Shown here piece by piece: positions 46,259 through 55,358 of a stretch of DNA of 64,000 nucleotides. Position numbers and translations under genes: made by a program. Every line of letters starts with the position of its first letter. Position 1 is the first letter of the stretch. Origin of the DNA: Shewanella yunxiaonensis (GTDB lineage Bacteria > Pseudomonadota > Gammaproteobacteria > Enterobacterales > Shewanellaceae); assembly GCF_018223345.1 (NCBI RefSeq), contig NZ_CP073587.1, positions 3,284,001 through 3,348,000 of the forward strand. Direction: 5' to 3'. Below the pieces are notes generated by a model that did not search any database, was not told where the DNA came from, and saw only the letters and a program-made list of their open reading frames with translations.

Positions 46259-46276
46259 ATTGTGGTAAACCACAAT
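46259..46276. promoter_or_regulatory. Palindrome upstream of psrA, candidate TtrR site
   Basis: ATTGTGGTAAACCACAAT: seven-base arms with a four-base spacer, 136 bases before psrA. FixJ-type regulators such as TodT bind similar-sized palindromes, so the nearby TtrR-like regulator is a candidate binder. Confidence 0.5.
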
Positions 46277-46588
46277 GGCATTCCAGATGTGATCTAAGGC
46301 ATAAGAATTTGGCGATTCCGCCACCAATGTGTGAACGGAATTACATTAATTTAATTACTTAAACGAACCTTAAAATAACTAATCACCGTATGCATAAAAT
46401 AACAAATATTAATTTTTGTTAACTTCGTCACTTTGAAAAAAATGTGATATCACCTGCAATATCTATTTTCTATAATTTAATAAACTAAAAATCATCATAT
46501 TGTTTTTTATCATTATTTTTAAACCTCAATCTCGATCAATTAGATTTTTTTCAATGATATTTTTTTCAATTAGAAAAATTTTATGGAA

Positions 46589-46602
46589 GTGATCGTTATC
46601 AA
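46589..46602. promoter_or_regulatory. Fnr/Crp-type binding site upstream of the cytochrome gene
   Basis: GTGATCGTTATCAA matches TTGAT-N4-ATCAA at nine of ten defined bases, about 100 bases before the cytochrome start. Suits anaerobic activation by Fnr (EtrA) or Crp. Confidence 0.65.
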
Positions 46603-46702
46603 ATATTGACACTATTTACTTTGTTAAATTAATTCCTGAAATAAAACAAAGCGCATTCAAACATGAAACGCTTAATTAAAAAATCGCAACATGAGGACAT
46701 TA

Positions 46703-47029
46703 ATGATGAAAACCAAAATCCAGCTCGGTGTATTACTGCTGGCCACTGTGCTGGCGGCAGGAGCTTCCGCTGCCGATGGCGGCAATCCTAAAAAAGGGAA
46801 ACATCTTTATAAGAAAGAATGCAAAGTCTGCCACAGTAAAAACGATGCCGCTGGCGAACTCACCCCGATGACCAAAACCATGGCGCAATGGGATCGCTTC
46901 TTCGATAAAGACAAACACAAAGCTAAGCCAGAAGTTTTTGAAAAGCTGAGTGAACAGGATCTGAAAGACATCCAACAGTTCCTGTATGACCATGCTGCGG
47001 ATTCCGCTCAACCTCAAACCTGCGGTTAA
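46703..47029 (+). CDS. Small periplasmic monohaem cytochrome c
   Basis: 108 residues. A signal peptide (about 1-23, ending ASA) and one CKVCH haem motif are visible, with a methionine-containing segment (TPMTKTMAQW) that could supply the sixth ligand. The protein is lysine-rich, suggesting docking with acidic partners. GAGGAC lies six bases before the chosen ATG; an earlier in-frame ATG at 46691 overlaps that site. It precedes the DUF3373 and otr genes in the same direction and probably shuttles electrons to the octahaem protein. Confidence 0.88.
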   Translation: MMKTKIQLGVLLLATVLAAGASAADGGNPKKGKHLYKKECKVCHSKNDAAGELTPMTKTMAQWDRFFDKDKHKAKPEVFEKLSEQDLKDIQQFLYDHAADSAQPQTCG

Positions 47030-47142
47030 TCCCGGCCCTTAAGCCAACACAACCCGACAAACTGACAGCAACAGTATGGAGCATGCTCCAGGGCCTGTTG
47101 CTGCCTGAAAAAGACCAGAACTTCTGGTCAGGAGATAAAAAT

Positions 47143-48870
47143 ATGCGCACTTTAGTCGCGATTGTTGTCGCTCAGGCTTTAGGACTTGCCGCCATGGCTA
47201 GCCCTGCTGTTTATGCCGCAGAACAAACAGATAATGCCAAGATTACTGAACTGAAACAGCAACTGGCGGATATCACCGAGGAGCTGGAAAATCTTAACGC
47301 TCGGGTCAATAAAACCGAACGTCATGCCGCGCTCGACCGTATTACTTTCACCGGTGATTTCCGAGTGAAAGCCCATTCGCTGCACTACCAAAATGTTACC
47401 TGGAATCCAGCAATTCTGGTGAACTTCAGTGACTTTGGCGCACGTGCAATGGCCGGGGAATATGGTAATCCAGCCGATGCCAGCTCACCGCTGGGCCAAA
47501 TGATGGCAGCCAATCCTAGCCTGGCCGCCGCTTTTCAAAGTGGCCAGTTAAGTGGCGTTATGCCCTATGTATTGGCCGGAAAAACCCAGCAAGACATCGA
47601 TAACGATCTTCTGTACACCACCCGCTTACGTCTGAATATGAAAGCCCAGGTGTGGGACAACGTGGATTTTGCTGGTCGTCTCAGCATGTATAAAAACTGG
47701 GGGGATTCTACCGGGGTGCAGGTATTTGACTCCTGGCGCTCCTACACTATGGATGGCACCGATTCCGGTAACACCTCTGGCGATTGGCTGCGGGTAGAAC
47801 GTGCCTATTTCGACTGGCGTAACATCGGTGGCTCAGAGTTCTATCTGTCCATCGGTCGTCGTCCGTCAACTTATGGTCCTCCTAGCCAGTATCGTGAAAA
47901 CGAACTGCGTGGTGGAACCCCATCCGGCCATCTGGTGAATTTCAACTTCGACGGTCTGACACTGGGTTACAAACTGGGTGAAATTACCGGGATTGACGGC
48001 CAGGTCGTACGGTTCTGTTACGGTCAGGGCTTCGAGTCTCAATGGGGCAACGGCGAGCTGTTTGGCGATACCGTGACGAAAGACACCCACCTCGGGGGCT
48101 TTAACATCGATGCCATCAACGATGGTAACCACTTCCTGCAATTGACCTTGTTTGCCGCTAAAGACATCAACGATGGCTTTAAAGGCACCATGGCGTTTCC
48201 GAATCAGTTTGCCTCTATCTTCGCCCCCACTATGTATCAGGATCTGCAGAAGTTTGACAACTTCAACTTCGTCACCCGAGTACAACCCAGTGGTGTGATT
48301 GGCGATATGTATCTGGGCGGCATTGGCTATGCCTATGAATCTGATGACGATATGAAGTTCTTTGCGTCTCTGGGCTGGACTCGCACCGTAGGTAACGGTT
48401 ATGCCGGTATGTTTGGCGGCCTGTTGTCAGACGCAGTGTTCACTGCTGAGCTGAACAGCGATGGCACTGAAATCATCATGTCGCCATCTGCTGCAGACAG
48501 CAATGAGAACCATGACGGTTATGGGGTTTACGTCGGCATGCAGATCCCTGCGCCTTACGGCAAAGTCGGTCTGGAATATAACTATGGTTCCAAATACTGG
48601 ACCCCATTCACTCAAGCACAGGACGACCCTATCGGTAGCAAACTGGCAACCCGTGGCCATGTGGTTGAAGGCTATTACATCTTTGATGTTAATCCGAAGA
48701 TGTTCATCAAACTGGCAGCACTTTATTACAACTATGAATACACCGGTAGCGGCACTCCCGTAGGCGCGCCACAGAAAGTCAGCGACGTGCTGAACGGTAC
48801 TGCGTATTCACTGTTGCCAGTGATTGATACCGCTATCGACGTTAATGCTTCCCTGACCGTTAACTTCTAA
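47143..48870 (+). CDS. DUF3373 outer-membrane beta-barrel protein
   Basis: 575 residues. The signal peptide ends AVYA (about 1-26). A coiled coil (about 28-60, ITELKQQLADITEELENL) precedes a long beta-strand region with alternating aromatic residues, ending SLTVNF with a terminal phenylalanine. This fits the DUF3373 family of predicted outer-membrane porin-like proteins. GGAGAT lies before the start; a longer frame from 47083 has none. It stands between two cytochrome genes, so it may admit sulfur oxyanions or interact with the cytochromes. Function not established. Confidence 0.82.
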   Translation: MRTLVAIVVAQALGLAAMASPAVYAAEQTDNAKITELKQQLADITEELENLNARVNKTERHAALDRITFTGDFRVKAHSLHYQNVTWNPAILVNFSDFGARAMAGEYGNPADASSPLGQMMAANPSLAAAFQSGQLSGVMPYVLAGKTQQDIDNDLLYTTRLRLNMKAQVWDNVDFAGRLSMYKNWGDSTGVQVFDSWRSYTMDGTDSGNTSGDWLRVERAYFDWRNIGGSEFYLSIGRRPSTYGPPSQYRENELRGGTPSGHLVNFNFDGLTLGYKLGEITGIDGQVVRFCYGQGFESQWGNGELFGDTVTKDTHLGGFNIDAINDGNHFLQLTLFAAKDINDGFKGTMAFPNQFASIFAPTMYQDLQKFDNFNFVTRVQPSGVIGDMYLGGIGYAYESDDDMKFFASLGWTRTVGNGYAGMFGGLLSDAVFTAELNSDGTEIIMSPSAADSNENHDGYGVYVGMQIPAPYGKVGLEYNYGSKYWTPFTQAQDDPIGSKLATRGHVVEGYYIFDVNPKMFIKLAALYYNYEYTGSGTPVGAPQKVSDVLNGTAYSLLPVIDTAIDVNASLTVNF

Positions 48871-48913
48871 CCCCATACAACAGCCCCGGGCAACCGGGGC
48901 AGGAGACACACTT

Positions 48914-50287
48914 ATGAAATCACTTGCGTTACTCCTGTTGCTGGCGGCCGGAAGTGCCAGCGCAGCAGCGCCGCATAAAGATGTACTTAAAGGGCCATAC
49001 GCCAATGGTCCTGAAGTCACCAAGGCCTGCTTGCAATGCCATGAGAAAGAAGCGAAAGATGTCATGAAAACCTCCCACTGGACCTGGGAGCTGAAACAGC
49101 AATTGCCTGGCCGCACGGTAATGCGCGGCAAGAAAAATGCAATTAACAACTTCTGCGTATCTATCGCCGGTAACCAACCACGTTGTACGGTATGTCACGC
49201 CGGTTATGGCTGGAAAGATAATAACTTTGATTTCACTGATGAAACTAAAGTGGATTGTCTGGTGTGTCACGACACCACGGGGACTTATGCCAAGACAGTG
49301 GCTGGCGAAGCGTTTGAAAACGTTGACCTGGCGAAAGTGGCTCAAAACGTTGGAAAGCCAGTCCGTGATAACTGCGGCTCTTGCCACTTCTATGGCGGCG
49401 GCGGCGATGCGGTGAAACACGGCGATCTGGATTCATCTATGGCCTATCCAGATAAAGCACTGGATGTGCATATGAATGCCGATGGTAATGACTTCCAATG
49501 TCAGGACTGTCATAAGACCAAAGACCATGACATTAGCGGTAATGCCATGGGCGTATCTCCTGGTGGTGAAGATCATATTGGTTGTACCAACTGCCACGAT
49601 GCAGCCCCACATGCCAATAAACGTCTGAATACTCACGCCGAAACAGTCGCCTGTCAGACCTGTCACATTCCGTACTATGCCCGTCAGGAAGCCACCAAGC
49701 TGACCTGGGACTGGTCAACTGCCGGCGAAGACAGAGAAGATGCCGTCGATGAATATGGTCGTCACACTTACCTCAAGAAAAAAGGTTCATTCACTTGGGG
49801 CAAAATGGTGAAACCAAGCTATGCCTGGTACAACGGCAAAGCCGATGCCTATATGGCTGGTGACAAGATGGACCCTACCAAGGTGACCAAACTGGCTTAT
49901 CCAATGGGTGACATCAAAGATCCAAAAGCGAAGATCTATCCGTTCAAGGTATTCACCGGTAAACAGATCTACGACAAGAAGAACCATATCTTCCTCAACC
50001 CGAAAACGTATGGTAAAGGGGGATACTGGAGTGACTTCGACTGGGATAAAGCTGCACGTCTGGGGATGGAAGCCAGTGAAGCAATGAAAGCTGTAGGTGC
50101 GACCTATAGTGGTGAATATGGGTTTGCCCCAACCGAAATGTGGTGGCGCATTAACCATATGGTTTCACCCAAGGAACAGGCGCTGAAGTGTAGCGATTGC
50201 CATAGCGCTAATGGTCGTCTTGACTGGAAAGCGCTGGGTTATGAAGGTGACCCAATGAAAGTAAAAGGTACTCGCCACACTAAGTAA
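48914..50287 (+). CDS. otr: Octahaem cytochrome c, tetrathionate reductase (OTR) type
   Basis: 457 residues. Signal peptide about 1-18 (ASA). Eight CXXCH motifs at about 39, 91, 115, 154, 196, 224, 247 and 426. FYGGGGDAVKHGD after haem 4 carries K168, a good candidate for the lysine ligand of the active-site haem known in Shewanella OTR. That enzyme reduces tetrathionate and also nitrite and hydroxylamine in vitro; its cellular role is unsettled. GGAGA precedes the ATG. Third gene after the monohaem cytochrome and the DUF3373 barrel, with TtrSR-like regulators downstream, which favours tetrathionate. Confidence 0.93.
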   Translation: MKSLALLLLLAAGSASAAAPHKDVLKGPYANGPEVTKACLQCHEKEAKDVMKTSHWTWELKQQLPGRTVMRGKKNAINNFCVSIAGNQPRCTVCHAGYGWKDNNFDFTDETKVDCLVCHDTTGTYAKTVAGEAFENVDLAKVAQNVGKPVRDNCGSCHFYGGGGDAVKHGDLDSSMAYPDKALDVHMNADGNDFQCQDCHKTKDHDISGNAMGVSPGGEDHIGCTNCHDAAPHANKRLNTHAETVACQTCHIPYYARQEATKLTWDWSTAGEDREDAVDEYGRHTYLKKKGSFTWGKMVKPSYAWYNGKADAYMAGDKMDPTKVTKLAYPMGDIKDPKAKIYPFKVFTGKQIYDKKNHIFLNPKTYGKGGYWSDFDWDKAARLGMEASEAMKAVGATYSGEYGFAPTEMWWRINHMVSPKEQALKCSDCHSANGRLDWKALGYEGDPMKVKGTRHTK

Positions 50288-50338
50288 ACCCTAACCCGCG
50301 TTCCTTGTTTTGGTCGGTCATGTTGAATGCTCCCGACC

Positions 50339-50380
50339 GGGACCAACCCCAATCCCTGCTCGGGGTTGGTCCCATCTTTC
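50339..50380 (+). terminator. Strong hairpin terminator after otr
   Basis: GGGACCAACCCC/GGGGTTGGTCCC, a perfect 12-base stem with an 11-base loop, followed by ATCTTT. Confidence 0.75.
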
Positions 50381-50535
50381 CAGACAATAAGACCCACTCA
50401 TAATCCAAACTGTCTCAGTTCGGCTAAACTGAAACTGAATAATTCAGAAAATCTCGGTATCCAGAGAAATAATGGCGCGGAAAAACTGGCACTATTATTG
50501 CGGTTATTCCGATAACTGATACAACGGCAACCTTT

Positions 50536-51678
50536 ATGACCCAACCCAGTACTGTCTCCGTCAACGTCAACCGCACCTTAGGCGAACTCAGCGGTGCCTT
50601 TGCTGATCTTGGAACCTTCTTACCTTTAGTACTCGGGCTCATCGCGCTAAATCAATTCTGCCCACAAGGTATATTTCTCGGCTTCGGCGTGTTTGCTGTC
50701 GCAGTAGCCTTATTTTATCGCCGCCCAATTCCTATCCAGCCAATGAAAGTGATCTCCGCCATGGTGATTGCTCAGGGGCTTACCCCCGGCATGATGCAAG
50801 CCAGTGGGATGCTGATGGGGATAATCCTGTTGCTGCTGGCCTTCAGTGGTGCCATCACCTGGTTATCAAAACAGATTTCTCAGGCCATCAGCGTTGGCAT
50901 CCAGTTCGCTATAGGCATTCAACTGCTGATGATGGGCGGCAAGATGATGACTGTCACCCCGTTGATTGGCTTTGGCGCTTTTGCCTTTATCTTTATTTTG
51001 CGTTTTTTGCCATTACGTTACGTGTCCATGCCGTTAGTGTTATTTGCCGGCATGTGGTGGCAATACCACAATGGCAGCGATGTGACAGGTTTTAGCTTTA
51101 ATAACACCCCTTGGCAATTCCACTGGCCGCTGGCGAGCGAATGGTCGCAGGCACTCACCTTATTAGTGCTGCCACAACTGGCAATGACCCTGACTAACGC
51201 GGTCATTGCTACATCAGTTGTCGCCAAAGAGAAATTCCCGGAAGATGCCGAGCGTTTTACGCCAAAAGCCTTTGCCACCAGCTCTGGACTGGCCAACCTG
51301 CTATTAGCACCGTTTGGCGCAATCGCCATGTGTCACGGTGCCGGCGGCTTAGCAGTGCAGTACCACTTTGGTTCCCGGCGGTTGTGGGCCCCCCTAATTT
51401 TTGGCATCACCTGTATCACCGTGGCCTTGAGCTGGGGCGAATCAGTTGCCTGGTTGCTCAGTCTGATCCCCATGGCCATACTGGGCAGCCTGTTATCCAT
51501 TGCCGGATTACAACTTGCCTGGTCTAAACGGTTACTTGATGGTCGACCATTTTGTATGGCCGTCATTGCGTCCACGGCCATTGTCAGTCTGGCGGTAAAT
51601 CCTGCCGCCGGATTATTGGCTGGTTTGGTCGTGGAGTTTTTGCGCAGCCGTTGGGAGATGATCCAAACGATTCGCTGA
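50536..51678 (+). CDS. MOT1-type sulfate/molybdate transporter
   Basis: 380 residues with about ten membrane helices. GELSGAFADLGTFLPLVLGL and RRPIPIQPMKVISAMVIAQG are the two motifs of the MOT1/'putative sulfate transporter' family (a SulP relative without a STAS domain). It could import molybdate for the molybdopterin enzyme PsrA, or move sulfate or sulfite linked to sulfur-oxyanion respiration. Starts 248 bases after otr and ends one base before the stop of the convergent ttrS gene. No clear ribosome-binding site. Confidence 0.88.
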   Translation: MTQPSTVSVNVNRTLGELSGAFADLGTFLPLVLGLIALNQFCPQGIFLGFGVFAVAVALFYRRPIPIQPMKVISAMVIAQGLTPGMMQASGMLMGIILLLLAFSGAITWLSKQISQAISVGIQFAIGIQLLMMGGKMMTVTPLIGFGAFAFIFILRFLPLRYVSMPLVLFAGMWWQYHNGSDVTGFSFNNTPWQFHWPLASEWSQALTLLVLPQLAMTLTNAVIATSVVAKEKFPEDAERFTPKAFATSSGLANLLLAPFGAIAMCHGAGGLAVQYHFGSRRLWAPLIFGITCITVALSWGESVAWLLSLIPMAILGSLLSIAGLQLAWSKRLLDGRPFCMAVIASTAIVSLAVNPAAGLLAGLVVEFLRSRWEMIQTIR

Positions 51679-51679
51679 T

Positions 51680-53512
51680 TCAGTTACGCTGATAAGGCAA
51701 CCATAGCCGCACCCGACAGCCCTGACGGTCAAGCCGGTTTTCCAGTTGCAGCAGGCCCTGATGTTCCGTCATCACTTCACGGCAGATAGCGAGTCCCAGG
51801 CCTAGCCCATGTTCTTTGGTTGTGGCAAAGGACTCCATCAGTTGATTGATTGGTGCAGTTAAGCCAGTGCCACTGTCCCTGATCTCCAGCAATAACCAGG
51901 GTTGTTGTAACTGCATCTCTCGCTCACTGGGAAAAGCCTGATAATCGATACGGATCAGCAACTGCTTCTCTGTGCTGGTCTCCATTGCATCAATAGCATT
52001 TTTGATCAGATTCACTAACACCTGGCTGAGTCCAACACTGTCCCCCAGCAAAGCTTGTTCCTGCCCCTGCTGCCGCAACTGCAGCGCTACCTGCTGCTGT
52101 TCAATGGTTCGCTGGAACAGCGCCAGTGACTCCTGCAATAATGGCAATATAAATAGTGGCGAATTTCCCGAACGCCGCCGCCGTAACAATCCTCGGATAC
52201 GATGTACGACACTACCGGCTCGCATCGACTGGTTATAGATTTTGGTCAGCACTTCCTGTAACTGCTGATGCTGTAGATCTTGTTGGTCTAGCTTTTCCAG
52301 CGCCATCAGTGCGCCTTCGCTATATTGAGTAATCGCGGCAATTGGCTGATTGAGTTCATGCGCCAGTCCAGCACCAATCTCACCAACAATTGCCGCACTT
52401 TGCATCCGTTCAAGCTGTAACTCTTTATCTTTAAGCTGTCGCTCGGTCGCCATCAGAAACTCATTTTTCTGCCGAATTTTATATTCCAGCCACAGGTGAT
52501 ACAGGGGTGCCAGAAAAAAGATACACAGTAAAATGATCGCTGGCTCACGATGCAACCTGAACCATTTGCGCGCTGCATCATACAAAGGCGGAGGGCCACC
52601 ATGTAGCTGTAACTCATTGTAAAGTTTAATTACCGCTAACTGACTGACGGGGGCGGTCCAGCCCATCAGATCGGCGCGAATAGCGGCATCCGCATCGGCT
52701 GGCAGATCAAATAATGCCTGTGTAACGGCCTGGGTGATTGGACTGGGGACCAAATCTGATGCGGCAAACGACCAGTTGGGGTACAGGGGGGTACTAGCAT
52801 CACAATCGTAGCCCTCTGGTCGCTGACGATTGATGACACGAAAATCTTCCCGTTTCACCAAGCCGCCATCTACCATCTCCTCTAACGTACAGTAAGGCGT
52901 AATCGCCGCATCTACCGAGCCGTCACGCACCTGATACACCAAGGGCTCCAACGGGAAGCCCAGAAAATGGATGTCCCCAAAAAAAGAGCTGGCTTCAATA
53001 CCTCGTTTATTGAGTAAACCAACGGCCGCCTGATAACCACCAAGCGCCTGAGGGTCACTGGCAACAATCGACACGCCACGCATATCATTCAATGTCTGGA
53101 TCGGACTATCCGCCCGCACAATAATCGTTGAGCCAATAGCGTAAGTCGCACCATTGTGTTTACGACTGCGCATGGTCGCTAACCACGACAAAGGCAACTC
53201 ATTACTGAGACTCAAATACTGCCCAGGATTGGTCACGATGAACTGAATACGGTGATCCAGCAGTTGCTGATCCATTTGAGTAAAATTCAGTGGCACCACT
53301 TCAAATCGGTTACCCGGCAGCCGCTGACTGAGATAATCCATCATCGGCTGCCAACGCTGCTTAGCCTCTGTCACGCCATGGTTTGCCAACACCGCCACGC
53401 GAAAAACCGCTTCAATGGGGTCATCGCCCATCTCACCATCCGCAATCGAGTGCATAGCCCAGCTGTGGCAACAGCAAAGCGATAACAGGAATAGCCACCA
53501 GCGTCGTTTCAT
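51680..53512 (-). CDS. ttrS: TtrS-like sensor histidine kinase with periplasmic PhnD-like domain
   Basis: 610 residues. Signal sequence MKRRWWLFLLSLCCCHSWA, a phosphonate-binding (PhnD) type periplasmic domain (about 35-290, FRVAVLANHGVTEAKQRWQP), one membrane helix (about 325-345), coiled coil, HisKA with GLAHELNQPIAAI, N-box VLVNLIKNAIDAM, G1 RDSGTGL and G2 EHGLGLGLAI. This is the layout of TtrS, the tetrathionate sensor. Start 53512 is preceded by AGGGGA and begins the signal peptide; a frame 33 codons longer has no such support. Divergent from ttrR instead of in operon with it. Confidence 0.9.
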   Translation of the reverse strand: MKRRWWLFLLSLCCCHSWAMHSIADGEMGDDPIEAVFRVAVLANHGVTEAKQRWQPMMDYLSQRLPGNRFEVVPLNFTQMDQQLLDHRIQFIVTNPGQYLSLSNELPLSWLATMRSRKHNGATYAIGSTIIVRADSPIQTLNDMRGVSIVASDPQALGGYQAAVGLLNKRGIEASSFFGDIHFLGFPLEPLVYQVRDGSVDAAITPYCTLEEMVDGGLVKREDFRVINRQRPEGYDCDASTPLYPNWSFAASDLVPSPITQAVTQALFDLPADADAAIRADLMGWTAPVSQLAVIKLYNELQLHGGPPPLYDAARKWFRLHREPAIILLCIFFLAPLYHLWLEYKIRQKNEFLMATERQLKDKELQLERMQSAAIVGEIGAGLAHELNQPIAAITQYSEGALMALEKLDQQDLQHQQLQEVLTKIYNQSMRAGSVVHRIRGLLRRRRSGNSPLFILPLLQESLALFQRTIEQQQVALQLRQQGQEQALLGDSVGLSQVLVNLIKNAIDAMETSTEKQLLIRIDYQAFPSEREMQLQQPWLLLEIRDSGTGLTAPINQLMESFATTKEHGLGLGLAICREVMTEHQGLLQLENRLDRQGCRVRLWLPYQRN

Positions 53513-53687
53513 AAATTCCCCTGTCGATATCATCGCTTCCAGCCTAATACGCCGGAAACGGCAATTCCTTGAATCACCGCATACACCGTACATAAAGCAA
53601 GTGATCTGCATCCAAAAGCCAGCGTTGAGGTTTGTCGCCGCTATCTCAGCGCATTACTCTTGAAACGACAGATTGATGAGGTCGTTG

Positions 53688-54275
53688 ATGCAACAGAAAA
53701 AAATTTATCTGGTAGATGATGACGCCGCTATCCGAGATTCGCTGAGTTTTATGCTGGGGCAGTTTGGTTATCAAGTAACGGGCTATGCAGATGGACTGTG
53801 TTTTCTACAACAATGTCCACTACAAGAGCCAGGCTGCGTCATTCTGGATGCGCGGATGCCGGAGATCACCGGCCAGGCACTCCAGCAAAAACTGCTGCAG
53901 TGTGATAGTCCGTTAGGGATTATCTTTCTCACCGGGCATGGCGATCTGCCGATGGCGGTAGAAGCCTTCCGCCGTGGCGCTTGTGACTTTTTCCAAAAGC
54001 CGGTCAACGGCAAGGCCTTGGCAGCGGCTATCGAAAAGGCGCTCGAATATAGCCGCAAGGTCTGGGAAGAGCAGCAGTTACAAGCTCGGTTTAATACTCT
54101 GAGTCCCAGAGAACGCCAGGTGTTGCAGCTATTGATCCAGGGGCGGACCAATAAGCAGATGTCAGAATCATTGTTTCTGTCGCTGCGTACGGTTGAGGTG
54201 CACCGGGCCAATACCATGAAAAAACTCGGTGTCCATACGCTGGCTGAGCTAATGAAATATACGCCGTTATTTTAG
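53688..54275 (+). CDS. ttrR: TtrR-like response regulator (FixJ family)
   Basis: 195 residues. Receiver domain with DDD (10-12), phosphoacceptor D54 in ILDARMPEITG and K104 in FFQKPVNG, then a LuxR-type helix-turn-helix (about 135-180, LSPRERQVLQLLIQG). The FixJ-like arrangement and the neighbouring TtrS-like kinase identify the pair. Start 53688 has GAGG six bases upstream; TTG/ATG codons 12-15 bases earlier are less likely. Its last codons overlap the convergent AbrB-family gene by nine bases. Expected targets are otr and psr promoters. Confidence 0.9.
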   Translation: MQQKKIYLVDDDAAIRDSLSFMLGQFGYQVTGYADGLCFLQQCPLQEPGCVILDARMPEITGQALQQKLLQCDSPLGIIFLTGHGDLPMAVEAFRRGACDFFQKPVNGKALAAAIEKALEYSRKVWEEQQLQARFNTLSPRERQVLQLLIQGRTNKQMSESLFLSLRTVEVHRANTMKKLGVHTLAELMKYTPLF

Positions 54276-55358
54276 ATGCCGTTGCAGATGCGAGGTCACG
54301 GCTCTGGCCAGCAATGGCCCCATGACCATCACCAAAATTAACCGACCAGTTTGCATGGTCATCACCAGCGCCATATCCACCTGACTGGAGGCGCCAATAA
54401 TGGCCACCGAATCTGCGCCACCCGGGCTCATCGCCAAATAGGCGGTTAATGGGTCCATGCCAGTAACATGCGCCAATATGGCGGCCAGCAGTCCACACAA
54501 TAAAATCAGTACTAACGTGGATAACAATAATCTGGGCAACGCTTTGGCAGCGTAGCGCAGAATAGGTAAGTCAAAACGCGCACCGATACTCCACCCCACG
54601 ATAGCATAGGACGCCCACAATATCGGCTGTGGTAAGCCAATGGGAAACCAGCCTAATTCTCGTACGGCAATCATCAGCAGTAATGGCATCAACATCGCCC
54701 CTGCGGGGATACGGCTGCGAAGACCCAGCCATACGCCACTAGTGATGAACAGCAAGGTAGCAATTAGCGGCAGTAGCTGCCATTCATTGGTCGATGCCTG
54801 TTGCACCGATGGCACTTGAACTTGTTCGGCGGGCAGCGACAGACGCGTAACGGCAATGGCCACCAGCGCCACCATCACCACCCGTATATATTGCATCAGC
54901 GCCACTAAGCGTACATCCGCGCCAAACTCTTGCGACATCACCGTCATCACCGTCGCGGCGCCAGGAGACGTGCCCCAAACTGCGGTAGCGCCAGGCAAAA
55001 TATGCCAACGTGCGAGTAACCACCCCAGCAGACTGCTCACTAACAGTACGCCGATGATGCAGGCCACATACAGTGGCCAATGTCGCTGCATTTCAGTGTC
55101 AACTGAGGTCGGTAAAGTATTGGCGATCATTCCGCCAACAAGGCCTTGTGCTGCATTAAACCAGCGGATACTGGGCGAGGTGGTATGGTGCGACACTGCC
55201 AGCAGTGCGGCCGCCATCATTGGCCCTAACAGGAAAGCGGCCGGAACGGTTGCCGCCTGTAATCCGCCCGCGAGCAGCCATGATAAACCGATCAACGAGA
55301 CCCAGCGCCACAGGCCAACGTGAGCAAAAATACGGTTAATCGCGATCATTAACGTCAT
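54267..55358 (-). CDS. AbrB-family integral membrane protein
   Basis: 363 residues with about ten membrane helices in two repeats; AAFLLGPMMAAALLA and WGTSPGAATVMTVMSQEFGADVRLVALMQ (broken after 20 for the second half) are diagnostic for the 'AbrB/ammonia monooxygenase regulator' family, now viewed as putative transporters. It overlaps the upstream isochorismatase-like gene by four bases (ATGA), so both are translated together. Substrate unknown. Not the Bacillus AbrB transcription factor. Confidence 0.85.
   Translation of the reverse strand: MTLMIAINRIFAHVGLWRWVSLIGLSWLLAGGLQAATVPAAFLLGPMMAAALLAVSHHTTSPSIRWFNAAQGLVGGMIANTLPTSVDTEMQRHWPLYVACIIGVLLVSSLLGWLLARWHILPGATAVWGTSPGAATVMTVMSQEFGADVRLVALMQYIRVVMVALVAIAVTRLSLPAEQVQVPSVQQASTNEWQLLPLIATLLFITSGVWLGLRSRIPAGAMLMPLLLMIAVRELGWFPIGLPQPILWASYAIVGWSIGARFDLPILRYAAKALPRLLLSTLVLILLCGLLAAILAHVTGMDPLTAYLAMSPGGADSVAIIGASSQVDMALVMTMQTGRLILVMVMGPLLARAVTSHLQRHLK

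Larger units (their letters stand above)
46124..46702. promoter_or_regulatory. AT-rich divergent control region of psrABC and the otr cluster
   Basis: 579 bases with no gene. Contains an 18-base palindrome (46259-46276), a GTGATATCAC palindrome (46443-46452) and an Fnr/Crp-type box (46589-46602). Strong A+T bias with long T and A runs. Confidence 0.7.
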
